Source: Leeuwenhoekiella blandensis MED217
GTDB lineage: Bacteria; Bacteroidota; Bacteroidia; Flavobacteriales; Flavobacteriaceae
Direction of reading: 5' to 3'
NCBI RefSeq assembly: GCF_000152985.1
Contig: NZ_CH672395.1
Span: forward strand, 4,141,897-4,205,896
Length of the DNA: 64,000 nucleotides
The translations under genes and the position numbers were made by a program. Below are positions 51,950 through 60,234 of the stretch, piece after piece. The notes under the pieces are model-generated. The model was not told the DNA's origin. It worked only from the letters and a program-made list of their open reading frames with translations, and did no database searches. Within the stretch, counting starts at the first letter, position 1. The number at the start of each line of letters is the position of its first letter.

Positions 51950-53608
51950 TTAGTTTTTACTTGATAATTCAGCCATTTTAAAGGCGTTGTACATATTAAC
52001 CATTTTACCTGATTTTGAAAGCTGAGAAAATGATTTTACGTTTTCTGGATCGCCACCTGCAGATACCTGAATGTTTGTACTTACACCGGTTTGCATAATG
52101 ATCTTTTTGATCTGAGCAGCGCTAAATTGTGGGTAGTATGAACGCAACATTGCTGCAACTCCGGCAACTTCTGGAGAAGCCATTGAAGTTCCTTGTAAGA
52201 ATTCATATTCATTACCCGGGATGGTTGAATAAATCTGAACTCCCGGTGCAAAAACGTCTACATTAGATTTACCGTAGTTTGAAAAGCTGGCAACAAGTTT
52301 ACCGCCATAGGTTTCATTTAAAGCACCTACAGAAATTAGGTTATCGGCAAATTCAGTTTCATTATCTAACTGATCATTTGGGTAAACCGTGTCACCCGTG
52401 TCCAGATCAATACCTTCATTACCGGCTGCATTTACGATCAAAACATCTTTTTTGGCAGCATATTTTATAGCATCATAAACCCACTCAGGATTTGATGCGA
52501 AATATTTACCAAAGCTGGTGTTGATCACTTTTGCACCGTTGTCTACCGCGTAGCGAATAGCGAGTGCGATATCTTTGTCACGCTCATCCCCGTCAGGAAC
52601 GGCTCTAACGACCATAATTTCAACATTATTAGCAACGCCATCCATTCCTATCCCATTATTGCGTTCTGCAGCAATAATACCCGCTACGTGTGTTCCGTGG
52701 GTAGCGGCATCAGGATCAGGACCCATCACATTGTTGTTTCCGTAGTCTGTATCTTTAATATCATCAGGATCATCACCTAGAACAGCTCTGTAATTTCCTT
52801 CAAGATTATAGTTATGGTTTAGGCGTTGTGCCATACTTTCTAACTGCTCATTGATCATTACCAAAAATTCTGGAATGGTATCCTCATAATTCAACATCTG
52901 CGTTAAGATGGCTTTATTACGCTGTTCCATTTCGGTAGTCGCTTCAAGTGCCTGAAGTTCTTCAGCGGTGTAATCTTCTTTTCCTAAGCGTTGAGAAACT
53001 GCGGTATGCGCACTTTTTACGGCAGCAACGATCTGATCATACTGCATTTTTTGTTGCAGAAGTTCTTCTTTTTCAGTTTCTACTTGCTTTTTAGCTTCGG
53101 TATAGGTTTTAAAAAGTTCTTTTTGCGAAGCTGGAATTTGGTCTAAAGTTTTCCCCTTAAATTGAGCATCATACTTTTGAACAATTCTACTTTTTTCAAG
53201 CTGCTCGTTCACGATATCTCCAAGGAAATTCCAACCGTGTACATCGTCTATATAACCATTCTTGTCATCATCAATTCCGTTACCGGGAATTTCATCTTCA
53301 TTGGTCCAGATCACACCATCAAGATCTTCGTGCTCAATGTCTACACCACTATCGATCACAGCCACAATGACTGAAGATCCCGTGCCTTTGATCAACTCGT
53401 TATACGTTTTTTCGACACTCATCCCGGGAATAGTATCTGCAGTAATGTCTTTTGCAGGCCAACTTTTTTCTTGAGATTCGTTTAGTTCTGAAATTTTTAA
53501 AGGAAGTTGGTCCACGTTTTCAGCAGGAATGCTGATTAAAGGTGCTGTGGTGTCACAACTAGAAAGAAGCATTGCAGCACCCAAGGCTGCAAGAACTGTT
53601 TTTTTCAT
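51950..53608 (-). CDS. S8 family subtilase lipoprotein with large insertion
   Basis: The 552-residue serine protease has a lipoprotein signal (AAMLLSSCDT, Cys18) and the catalytic triad Asp86 (VIDSGVD), His304 (HGTHVAG) and Ser475 (GTSMASPE), with the oxyanion Asn397. Between Asp and His lie over 200 residues instead of the usual 40 or so. About 150 of them (about 133-280) are Gln/Glu/Lys-rich and predicted helical, including a coiled-coil region. This insertion may serve as a substrate or partner arm. It is transcribed upstream of the small M1 gene. Confidence 0.95.
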   Translation of the reverse strand: MKKTVLAALGAAMLLSSCDTTAPLISIPAENVDQLPLKISELNESQEKSWPAKDITADTIPGMSVEKTYNELIKGTGSSVIVAVIDSGVDIEHEDLDGVIWTNEDEIPGNGIDDDKNGYIDDVHGWNFLGDIVNEQLEKSRIVQKYDAQFKGKTLDQIPASQKELFKTYTEAKKQVETEKEELLQQKMQYDQIVAAVKSAHTAVSQRLGKEDYTAEELQALEATTEMEQRNKAILTQMLNYEDTIPEFLVMINEQLESMAQRLNHNYNLEGNYRAVLGDDPDDIKDTDYGNNNVMGPDPDAATHGTHVAGIIAAERNNGIGMDGVANNVEIMVVRAVPDGDERDKDIALAIRYAVDNGAKVINTSFGKYFASNPEWVYDAIKYAAKKDVLIVNAAGNEGIDLDTGDTVYPNDQLDNETEFADNLISVGALNETYGGKLVASFSNYGKSNVDVFAPGVQIYSTIPGNEYEFLQGTSMASPEVAGVAAMLRSYYPQFSAAQIKKIIMQTGVSTNIQVSAGGDPENVKSFSQLSKSGKMVNMYNAFKMAELSSKN

Positions 53609-53686
53609 ATTTAGGAGTTATTTTATGTTTTGGCTTTGTGCCTTTGTGTGAGGTATTGTGATTATATATTCTTTAAACCCTCAATT

Positions 53687-54544
53687 TTAAAGAATATCTG
53701 CAATATTAAATTTTTCGTTTAAGCGAACCCCTTTTTCGGTATGCTTTACCGTAATTACAGGATTATGAGCATCGTGTTGCAGCCATAAATAATAGTTTTG
53801 ATCTGCGGCTTCATTGAGAAATTTCTCTTTTTCGCTCAGTGTTAACAGCGGTCGGGTATCAAATCCCATAACATACGGTAAAGGTAAATGACCGGCTGTA
53901 GGCAATAGATCTGCTGCAAAAACTATGGTTTTTCCTTTGTACGTAATATGTGGAATCATTTGCTTATCGGTATGACCATCAACAAATAAGATACCAAAAT
54001 CAAGCGCTGAGGTTTTAGCAAAAGCTGAATCAGGTCTCTCAACAAATTTTAATTGACCACTTTCTTCAATGGGTAAAATGTTTTCTTTTAAAAAGGAAGC
54101 TTTCTCTCTGGCGTTGGGCTGTGTTGCCCATTCCCAATGCGCTTTGTTGCTCCAGTAAGTAGCATTTTTAAAAACAGGAATTGGTGTTTTACCATCTTCT
54201 GCCCATTTGATACAGCCACCGCTATGGTCAAAATGCAAATGCGTCAGGAAAACATCGGTCACATCATCAGGATGAAAACCCTTTTGTATAAGTGAATTTT
54301 CAAGTGTTGCTCCTCCCCAAGGATGATAATAGCTGAAGAATTTTTCACTTTGTTTATCGCCCATTCCTGTATCTATTAAAATCAGGCGATTGCCTTCTTC
54401 AATAAGCATACAGCGTGCACCAATATCAATCATATTGTTGCTGTCTGCAGGATTTGTGCGCGTCCATAAGGTTTTAGGAACCACACCAAACATAGCGCCG
54501 CCATCGAGTTTAAAACTGCCGGCATCTATTGCGTGTATCGTCAT
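53687..54544 (-). CDS. Metallo-beta-lactamase-fold hydrolase
   Basis: The 285-residue protein has the metal-site motif HLHFDH at 102-107 and further His/Asp ligands (GHTDKQMIPH near 190-199 and a terminal LQHDAHNP). An ordered start (CMLIEEGNRLILIDTGMG) is typical of quorum-quenching-lactonase-like or glyoxalase-like MBL proteins. No signal peptide is seen, so it is cytoplasmic. Substrate is unknown. The gene precedes the subtilase by 78 bases. The upstream 294-base gap has a 9-bp hairpin near its start. Confidence 0.9.
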   Translation of the reverse strand: MTIHAIDAGSFKLDGGAMFGVVPKTLWTRTNPADSNNMIDIGARCMLIEEGNRLILIDTGMGDKQSEKFFSYYHPWGGATLENSLIQKGFHPDDVTDVFLTHLHFDHSGGCIKWAEDGKTPIPVFKNATYWSNKAHWEWATQPNAREKASFLKENILPIEESGQLKFVERPDSAFAKTSALDFGILFVDGHTDKQMIPHITYKGKTIVFAADLLPTAGHLPLPYVMGFDTRPLLTLSEKEKFLNEAADQNYYLWLQHDAHNPVITVKHTEKGVRLNEKFNIADIL

Positions 54545-54838
54545 AAATTTTAAATCTTGAACGTTTTAATTTATTAGCATTCTATCGTAGAATGCTGAGT
54601 CATTTAAGCGGCTATAGTTAGCAATAGGATTAAAACAGAAGATAAATTCCTGAACTTGTATACGTATTTCCGCCAAAATAATCTAACTCTTGATTATCAA
54701 GTAAAGTCTTGCAAAATACTAAAACCACGTTAAATCAAATTTTTTGCCCCGAGTAATTAAGCTATATTTAACAAAGAATCGCTTTTGACGGCTTTAGTAT
54801 CATACAATAAAGCCGTATCATAGCAAAAAATTGAATAC
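54545..54838. other. 294-base gap with two palindromes
   Basis: No coding frame is supported. It contains a perfect 9-bp stem AGCATTCTA/TAGAATGCT with TCG loop (54576-54596) and a 13-base near-palindrome CTTGATTATCAAG (54689-54701). Either could be a regulator site for the divergent MBL and antiporter genes. Confidence 0.4.
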
Positions 54839-56719
54839 ATGTTAGAACTGGGAGGAATCATCATTCTAGGTATCTTGGCGCAATGGGTAGCTTGGAAATT
54901 TAAGATACCGGCAATCTTACCCTTAATATTGATCGGGCTTTTTGTGGGGCCTATTTCAACTTTATTTACTTACGACGGCTCTAAATGGATTGAACCTATT
55001 TGGGACGGGGAAGTGGGTATTTTTCCCGGAGAGCGGCTCTTTAATTTTGTGTCGCTTGCCATCGGGATCATTCTGTTTGAAGGCGGACTTACCTTACGCT
55101 TTAGCGAGATAAAAAATGTAGGTCCGGTAATTACAAAACTGATCATTATTGGTTCGCTGGTAACCTTTTTTGGTGCAGGTGCAGCAGCCTACTATATTTT
55201 TGATCTAAGCCTGCGCATTTCCTTTTTATTTGCTGCCTTGATCATTGTAACGGGACCCACCGTGATCACACCGATCTTGCGTAATATTCCCTTAAAAAAG
55301 GACATTTCAGCAATTCTTAAGTGGGAAGGGATACTTATCGATCCGATTGGGGCTTTGGTAGCCGTATTGGTTTTTGAATTTATCAGCGTGGGTGCCGGAA
55401 GCGAATTTACACTGACTGCCCTTGAGGAGTTTGGTAAAATTGTGCTCTTTGGGTTTACGTTCGGGTTTACATTTGCACATGCTTTGGCTTTGAGTATCAA
55501 GCGTAATATCATTCCGCATTATTTATTAAATGTGTTCACACTCGCTTGCGTTTTGGGTGTGTTTGTACTTTCAGATCTTTTTGCGCACGAGAGCGGATTA
55601 CTTTCTGTGGTAGTCATGGGTATGGTAATGGGAAATATGAAATTACCAAACATCAAAGAGCTTCTTTATTTCAAAGAATCGCTTAGTGTGCTCTTGATTT
55701 CGTTGCTGTTTATTCTGCTTTCTGCAAACATTGAAATGCAGGACCTATACTTAATTTATACCTGGAAAGCCGTGTGGCTTTTTGCCGTTGTGGTTTTTGT
55801 ATTAAGACCTATAGGAGTTTTTCTTAGTGCTAAAGGTTCAGGCTTAAAATTCAACGAAAAGCTTTTTGTAAGCTGGGTAGGACCACGGGGTATTGTTGCT
55901 GCGGGTATCGCTTCGCTTTTTGGACTTCAGCTGGTAAGTGAAGGTGTTGAAGGAGCAGAATATATTACTCCTTTGGTATTTATGATCGTGCTTGGTACCG
56001 TGTTACTAAATGCAACTACCGCGCGTCTTTTTGCAAAAATCGTGGGTGTTTTCCTAACGGAATCAAAAGGTATTGTGATCATAGGAGCTTCTAAAGCTTC
56101 TCGTATCATTGGGGAATACTTGATGCAAAATGGGCGTCACGTCGTACTTGTTGACAGCAACAGTTATAATATTGAAAAAGCCAAAGAACGCGGTCTTGAA
56201 GCTATTGAAGAAAGTATTTATTCAGACAGTTTGATGAACAATATAGAACTGAATGACGTAGGATATCTTATGGCTTTAACCGGTAACGGTGACATTAATG
56301 ATTATGCTATAAACCGTTTTAGAGATATTTTTGGAGAAAATGGAGCCTTTAGACTCATCACTCCCGATGAGATGAGAAGTTCGCAGTCTTCTCCTCATGA
56401 AGGACTCTTCTCTCCTACCGATGATTTCATTCGCCTTACAGAAGTTGCGCGTGCACATCCTACCATTCAAGAGATTGATATTGATTCAAAAGAAGCTTTT
56501 GAAAAACTGGTAAAAAGCACACGTGAAGATGAGAACGTTGTGCCTATTTTCTTGAAGAAAGAATCTGGCGAACTCGAGATTTTAAAGTCTAATCTCGATG
56601 AGGTAGAGGTTGAGAATTTTACCAATACTAAACTTGTGTACTTAGGAAAACCATTTGATCCCGAAGAAGTTGCTATAGCAAAAAAAGAGGTTGAAGAACC
56701 TGAATCTGATGATTTATAA
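54839..56719 (+). CDS. Na+(K+)/H+ antiporter (CPA1-type) with RCK/TrkA-N domain
   Basis: The 626-residue protein has about twelve membrane spans in the first 400 residues: FLVFEGGLTLRFSEIKNVG-like FEGGLTLRF near 80, then VTGPTVITPILRN and WEGILIDPIGALVAVLVFEF with the ion-binding acidic residue region. A cytoplasmic TrkA-N nucleotide-binding domain follows (GIVIIGASKASRIIGEYLMQ near 408 and VVLVDSNSYN). A TrkA-C-like tail comes last. It would regulate cytoplasmic pH and Na+ or K+, gated by nucleotide. It is a single-gene unit with a terminator. Confidence 0.92.
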   Translation: MLELGGIIILGILAQWVAWKFKIPAILPLILIGLFVGPISTLFTYDGSKWIEPIWDGEVGIFPGERLFNFVSLAIGIILFEGGLTLRFSEIKNVGPVITKLIIIGSLVTFFGAGAAAYYIFDLSLRISFLFAALIIVTGPTVITPILRNIPLKKDISAILKWEGILIDPIGALVAVLVFEFISVGAGSEFTLTALEEFGKIVLFGFTFGFTFAHALALSIKRNIIPHYLLNVFTLACVLGVFVLSDLFAHESGLLSVVVMGMVMGNMKLPNIKELLYFKESLSVLLISLLFILLSANIEMQDLYLIYTWKAVWLFAVVVFVLRPIGVFLSAKGSGLKFNEKLFVSWVGPRGIVAAGIASLFGLQLVSEGVEGAEYITPLVFMIVLGTVLLNATTARLFAKIVGVFLTESKGIVIIGASKASRIIGEYLMQNGRHVVLVDSNSYNIEKAKERGLEAIEESIYSDSLMNNIELNDVGYLMALTGNGDINDYAINRFRDIFGENGAFRLITPDEMRSSQSSPHEGLFSPTDDFIRLTEVARAHPTIQEIDIDSKEAFEKLVKSTREDENVVPIFLKKESGELEILKSNLDEVEVENFTNTKLVYLGKPFDPEEVAIAKKEVEEPESDDL

Positions 56720-56733
56720 AACCACGCTTTAAG

Positions 56734-56770
56734 CTTTAAAAAGGGATTCTTTAATGAATCCCTTTTTTTT
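56734..56770 (+). terminator. Intrinsic terminator after the antiporter gene
   Basis: AAAAAGGGATTC (56738-56749) pairs with GAATCCCTTTTT (56756-56767) around TTTAAT and is followed by a T-run. Confidence 0.85.
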
Positions 56771-56867
56771 ACAAATAACAGATTTTAAGCTTATTAAAAT
56801 TTTATTAATAATTCAGTTTTAAGAATTTGATATGTGATTGTTGAGTAACTTTCTACAAAACAAGCTT

Positions 56868-57962
56868 ATGAATAATAGACGCAGCTTTCTAAAAAATACC
56901 GGACTAGCTCTTGCCGCGAGCACCTTACCACTTCCCTATTTTGCTCACGCTAAACCTCAAAAGAAACTTGGAGTTGCGCTCTTAGGATTAGGTGGCTATG
57001 CTACAAATAATCTGGCGCCCGCACTTATGCAAACCAAGCATATTGAATTACGCGGGATTGTAACCGGAAGCCCTGAGAAAATACCGGTCTGGCAAGAGAA
57101 ATACGGGATCAAAGATCAAAATGTTTATAGTTATGAAACGCTCCCTGAAATTGCCAATAATAACGACATAGATGTGGTGTACATCGTTACTCCTACTTTT
57201 TTGCATAAAAAATTTGCAGTGATGGCTGCAAATGCGGGTAAGCACGTGTTTTGTGAAAAACCAATGGCGATGACCGTAAGTGAGTGTCAAGAAATCATAG
57301 ACGCTTGTGAGAAGAATAATGTGCGCCTTGCGATAGGTTATCGTATGCAACATGAAAAAAACACCCAAACCATAATCAATTGGGCAAAAACCAATCCGTA
57401 TGGGGCATTACAGCGCGTTCATACCGAAGCAGGTTTTAGAATTGGAGCTTCGGGCGGTTGGCGTTTAAATGGAGCCAAAGGTGGCGGCGCTATTTATGAC
57501 ATGGGTGTTTATCCTATCAACGCTATGCGATACGCTACGGGATTAGAGCCTATCTCACTCACTGCCTCACACGAGACACAAAGACCCGATTTATTTTTAA
57601 ACGGAGCTCCGGAAATCACTTATTTTGATCTTGAATTTCCTAACGGAATAAAGGCTAAAGGGCGCGTGACTTATGCAGATAATGTTAACTTTCTCAAAGT
57701 AGATTGTGCAGACGGAAACTATGAGTTGGCTCCTTTTCAAAGCTATAATGGCGTAAGCGGAAGCACCAGCGATGGAAAATATTTAAATCCTTGTGATTGT
57801 AATCAACAAGCAATCCAGATGGATGATGATGCGCTTGCGATATTGAACGACAAGCCAATAATCGCTCCGGGTATCGAAGGTTTACGCGATATACAAATTG
57901 TTGAAGCTGCTTTGGCCTCAGGCCGAAATGAGGGTGAAAGAATAGTTTTAAAACAGTATTAA
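56868..57962 (+). CDS. Gfo/Idh/MocA oxidoreductase with Tat signal
   Basis: I start at the ATG at 56868, giving about 364 residues; this puts the twin-arginine signal NRRSFLKNTGLALAAS directly at the N-terminus (a longer frame from 56838 is unlikely). The body has the NAD(P)-binding Rossmann fold (KKLGVALLGLGGYATNNLAP), the EKP motif FCEKPMAMTV and a C-terminal beta domain. These are sugar or glucoside oxidoreductases/dehydrogenases. The Tat signal means export of the folded, cofactor-loaded protein, so TatA at 17938 is its transporter component. It is followed by a terminator. Confidence 0.93.
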   Translation: MNNRRSFLKNTGLALAASTLPLPYFAHAKPQKKLGVALLGLGGYATNNLAPALMQTKHIELRGIVTGSPEKIPVWQEKYGIKDQNVYSYETLPEIANNNDIDVVYIVTPTFLHKKFAVMAANAGKHVFCEKPMAMTVSECQEIIDACEKNNVRLAIGYRMQHEKNTQTIINWAKTNPYGALQRVHTEAGFRIGASGGWRLNGAKGGGAIYDMGVYPINAMRYATGLEPISLTASHETQRPDLFLNGAPEITYFDLEFPNGIKAKGRVTYADNVNFLKVDCADGNYELAPFQSYNGVSGSTSDGKYLNPCDCNQQAIQMDDDALAILNDKPIIAPGIEGLRDIQIVEAALASGRNEGERIVLKQY

Positions 57963-57964
57963 AC

Positions 57965-57996
57965 AAAAAACCTCGCAATTTATGCGAGGTTTTTTG
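57965..57996. terminator. Bidirectional intrinsic terminator
   Basis: AAAAAACCTCGCA (57965-57977) pairs with TGCGAGGTTTTTT (57983-57995) around ATTTA. It serves the Gfo/Idh gene and the convergent small membrane gene. Confidence 0.85.
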
Positions 57997-58001
57997 ATAC
58001 G

Positions 58002-58172
58002 TTATTTTTTCTCTTTGGAAGTAAAATAATCGGAGATTACCATCAGGATTCCGGCGACAGCGCCTAGGGCTAGCAACCACACCATAAATTGATTTTGTGT
58101 GGCGTTTGTATATTGACTGATCATTCCGCAGATGATGATCAAAGCTAAACCTATAAACTGTATGCGTTTCAT
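58002..58172 (-). CDS. Probable 56-residue two-span membrane protein after lepA
   Basis: A frame starting at the ATG at 58172 directly follows the lepA stop, with no base between them (TAG-ATG). It encodes MKRIQFIGLALIIICGMIS and a second hydrophobic segment VWLLALGAVAGILMVISDY, ending in SKEKK. Two spans, a positively charged start and the stop-start junction support a real gene. A bidirectional terminator lies immediately after. No family is recognised. It is likely translated together with lepA. Confidence 0.7.
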   Translation of the reverse strand: MKRIQFIGLALIIICGMISQYTNATQNQFMVWLLALGAVAGILMVISDYFTSKEKK

Positions 58173-59969
58173 CTAGTCGTTAAGTTTCAGTACCGCCATA
58201 AATGCTTCCTGAGGAATTTCCACATTACCTACCTGACGCATACGCTTTTTACCTTTTTTCTGCTTTTCAAGAAGTTTTCGCTTACGTGAGATATCTCCAC
58301 CATAACATTTTGCAGTAACGTCTTTACGAAGCGCTTTTACAGTCTCTCTGGCGATGATCTTTGCACCAATCGCAGCCTGAATAGGAATATCAAACTGCTG
58401 ACGCGGAATAAGCTCTTTGAGCTTCTCACACATCTTTTTACCTATATCGTAAGCATTGTCTTTATGCAGCAAAGCAGAAAGTGCATCTACGGTATTTCCG
58501 TTTAATAAAACATCTACTTTAACCAGATGTGAAGCACGCATTCCTATAGGTGCATAATCAAAGGAAGCATAGCCTTTAGATACTGTTTTAAGACGGTCGT
58601 AGAAGTCAAAAACGATCTCTGCAAGCGGCATATCAAAACTCAACTCTACACGCTCAGGCGTTAAATAGGTTTGATTGGTAATTTGACCGCGTTTTTCGAT
58701 ACACAATGACATTACCGGTCCTACAAAATCAGCTTTGGTAATGATCGAAGCTTTAATAAATGGTTCTTCAACACGATCCATTCCCGCAGGATCAGGAAGG
58801 TCTGAAGGATTGTTGACCAGTATAGGTGTTTCCTTATCTTTGATCGTATATGCTAAGTAAGAAACGTTAGGAACTGTAGTAATAACGGTCATATCAAACT
58901 CACGCTCTAAACGTTCCTGAATGATCTCTAAGTGCAACATTCCTAAGAACCCACATCGAAAACCAAAACCTAAAGCGGCAGAACTTTCCGGCTGAAAAAC
59001 AAGAGAAGCATCATTAAGCTGAAGTTTTTCCATAGAAGAACGAAGGTCTTCATAATCTTCGGTATCTACAGGATAGATTCCGGCAAAAACCATAGGTTTT
59101 ACATCCTCAAAACCAGAGATCATATTAGTTGTTGGGTTCTTGGCATCGGTAATGGTATCCCCAACTTTTACTTCTTTAGCCTCCTTAATTCCGGTAATTA
59201 AATAGCCTACATCACCGGTTTTGATTACTTTTTTAGGAGATTGTTTCAGGTTAAGCGTTCCTACTTCATCTGCATAGTACGTTTTGCCGGTAGCCATAAA
59301 CTTAATATGCTGACCCTTTGTGATCTCCCCATTGATAACTCTAAAATAGGTTTCAACACCTCTAAACGGATTATAAACCGAATCAAAAATAAGTGCTTGT
59401 AATGGTTCGTCCGGATTTCCTTTTGGCGCCGGAATACGCGTAATAATCGCGTCTAAAATTTCCTGAATTCCAATTCCTGTTTTTGCACTGGCAGGGATCA
59501 CCTCTGAAGCATCACAACCTAAAAGGTCAACAATATCGTCTGTAACCTCTTCAGGATTTGCACTGGGTAAATCTACTTTATTCAATACCGGAATGATTTC
59601 AAGATCATTCTCTAAGGCCAGATACAAGTTAGAAATGGTCTGTGCTTGTATACTTTGAGCAGCATCAACCACAAGTAAGGCTCCTTCACAGGCCGCTATA
59701 CTTCTAGAAACCTCATAAGAGAAATCTACGTGACCCGGAGTGTCAATAAGATTTAAGATAAACGGCTCACCGTTGTGTATATAATTCATCTGGATGGCGT
59801 GCGATTTAATGGTAATACCACGCTCACGCTCCAGATCCATATTATCTAATAGTTGCTCTTGTTTTTCACGGTCTGTAACAGATCCTGTAAAATCTAACAA
59901 GCGATCTGCCAGGGTACTTTTACCGTGATCAATATGAGCGATAATGCAAAAATTGCGAATGTTCTTCAT
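58173..59969 (-). CDS. lepA: Elongation factor 4 (LepA)
   Basis: The 598-residue translational GTPase moves stalled ribosomes and affects ribosome biogenesis. It has G1 [10 protein letters not shown] (11-20), G3 DTPGHVDF, G4 NKVD and the LepA-specific C-terminal domain near [22 protein letters not shown]. Length is typical. It is followed with no gap by the 56-residue membrane gene. A TATATTTG promoter element is at 60013-60020 on its strand. Confidence 0.98.
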   Translation of the reverse strand: MKNIRNFCIIAHIDHGKSTLADRLLDFTGSVTDREKQEQLLDNMDLERERGITIKSHAIQMNYIHNGEPFILNLIDTPGHVDFSYEVSRSIAACEGALLVVDAAQSIQAQTISNLYLALENDLEIIPVLNKVDLPSANPEEVTDDIVDLLGCDASEVIPASAKTGIGIQEILDAIITRIPAPKGNPDEPLQALIFDSVYNPFRGVETYFRVINGEITKGQHIKFMATGKTYYADEVGTLNLKQSPKKVIKTGDVGYLITGIKEAKEVKVGDTITDAKNPTTNMISGFEDVKPMVFAGIYPVDTEDYEDLRSSMEKLQLNDASLVFQPESSAALGFGFRCGFLGMLHLEIIQERLEREFDMTVITTVPNVSYLAYTIKDKETPILVNNPSDLPDPAGMDRVEEPFIKASIITKADFVGPVMSLCIEKRGQITNQTYLTPERVELSFDMPLAEIVFDFYDRLKTVSKGYASFDYAPIGMRASHLVKVDVLLNGNTVDALSALLHKDNAYDIGKKMCEKLKELIPRQQFDIPIQAAIGAKIIARETVKALRKDVTAKCYGGDISRKRKLLEKQKKGKKRMRQVGNVEIPQEAFMAVLKLND

Positions 59970-60012
59970 AGACGTTCTTCATCAATGTTCGCAGTAAGCG
60001 AACTTTAGCCTG

Positions 60013-60020
60013 CAAATATA
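60013..60020 (-). promoter_or_regulatory. -7 element for lepA
   Basis: Reverse-strand TATATTTG matches TAnnTTTG, 44 bases before the lepA start at 59969. No -33 TTG is visible. Confidence 0.4.
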
Positions 60021-60069
60021 CAGTTTAGGTTATGCATTTTCTAATAAATAAATTTCGATTGATTTTATA

Positions 60070-60163
60070 GGCACTGCCAAAGGGTTTAATACTCCGCGGC
60101 TTATCTTGAATTTGAAAATTTGTTTCCAACCACCGCCTCATTGGCTTAACCTGAGGTAGTTTA
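60070..60163. repeat. 94-bp dispersed intergenic repeat, copy 2
   Basis: Gap-free partner of 42572-42665 (73 of 94 identical by hand count), in the same orientation. It sits between lepA and the TonB-dependent-type gene. The imperfect inverted ends are again TTTAATACTCC on the left and CCTGAGGTAGTTTA on the right. Confidence 0.7.
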
Positions 60164-60219
60164 CCCTAAAAAACATTCAAAAAATTTAAGGTTTAATTTT
60201 ATTAACATATAATTTACAT

Positions 60220-60227
60220 TAGTTTTG
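60220..60227 (+). promoter_or_regulatory. -7 element for the outer-membrane receptor gene, close to the ATG
   Basis: TAGTTTTG matches TAnnTTTG and ends 7 bases before the ATG at 60235, which would give a nearly leaderless transcript. No -33 TTG is obvious. Confidence 0.4.
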
Positions 60228-60234
60228 AGCGTAT

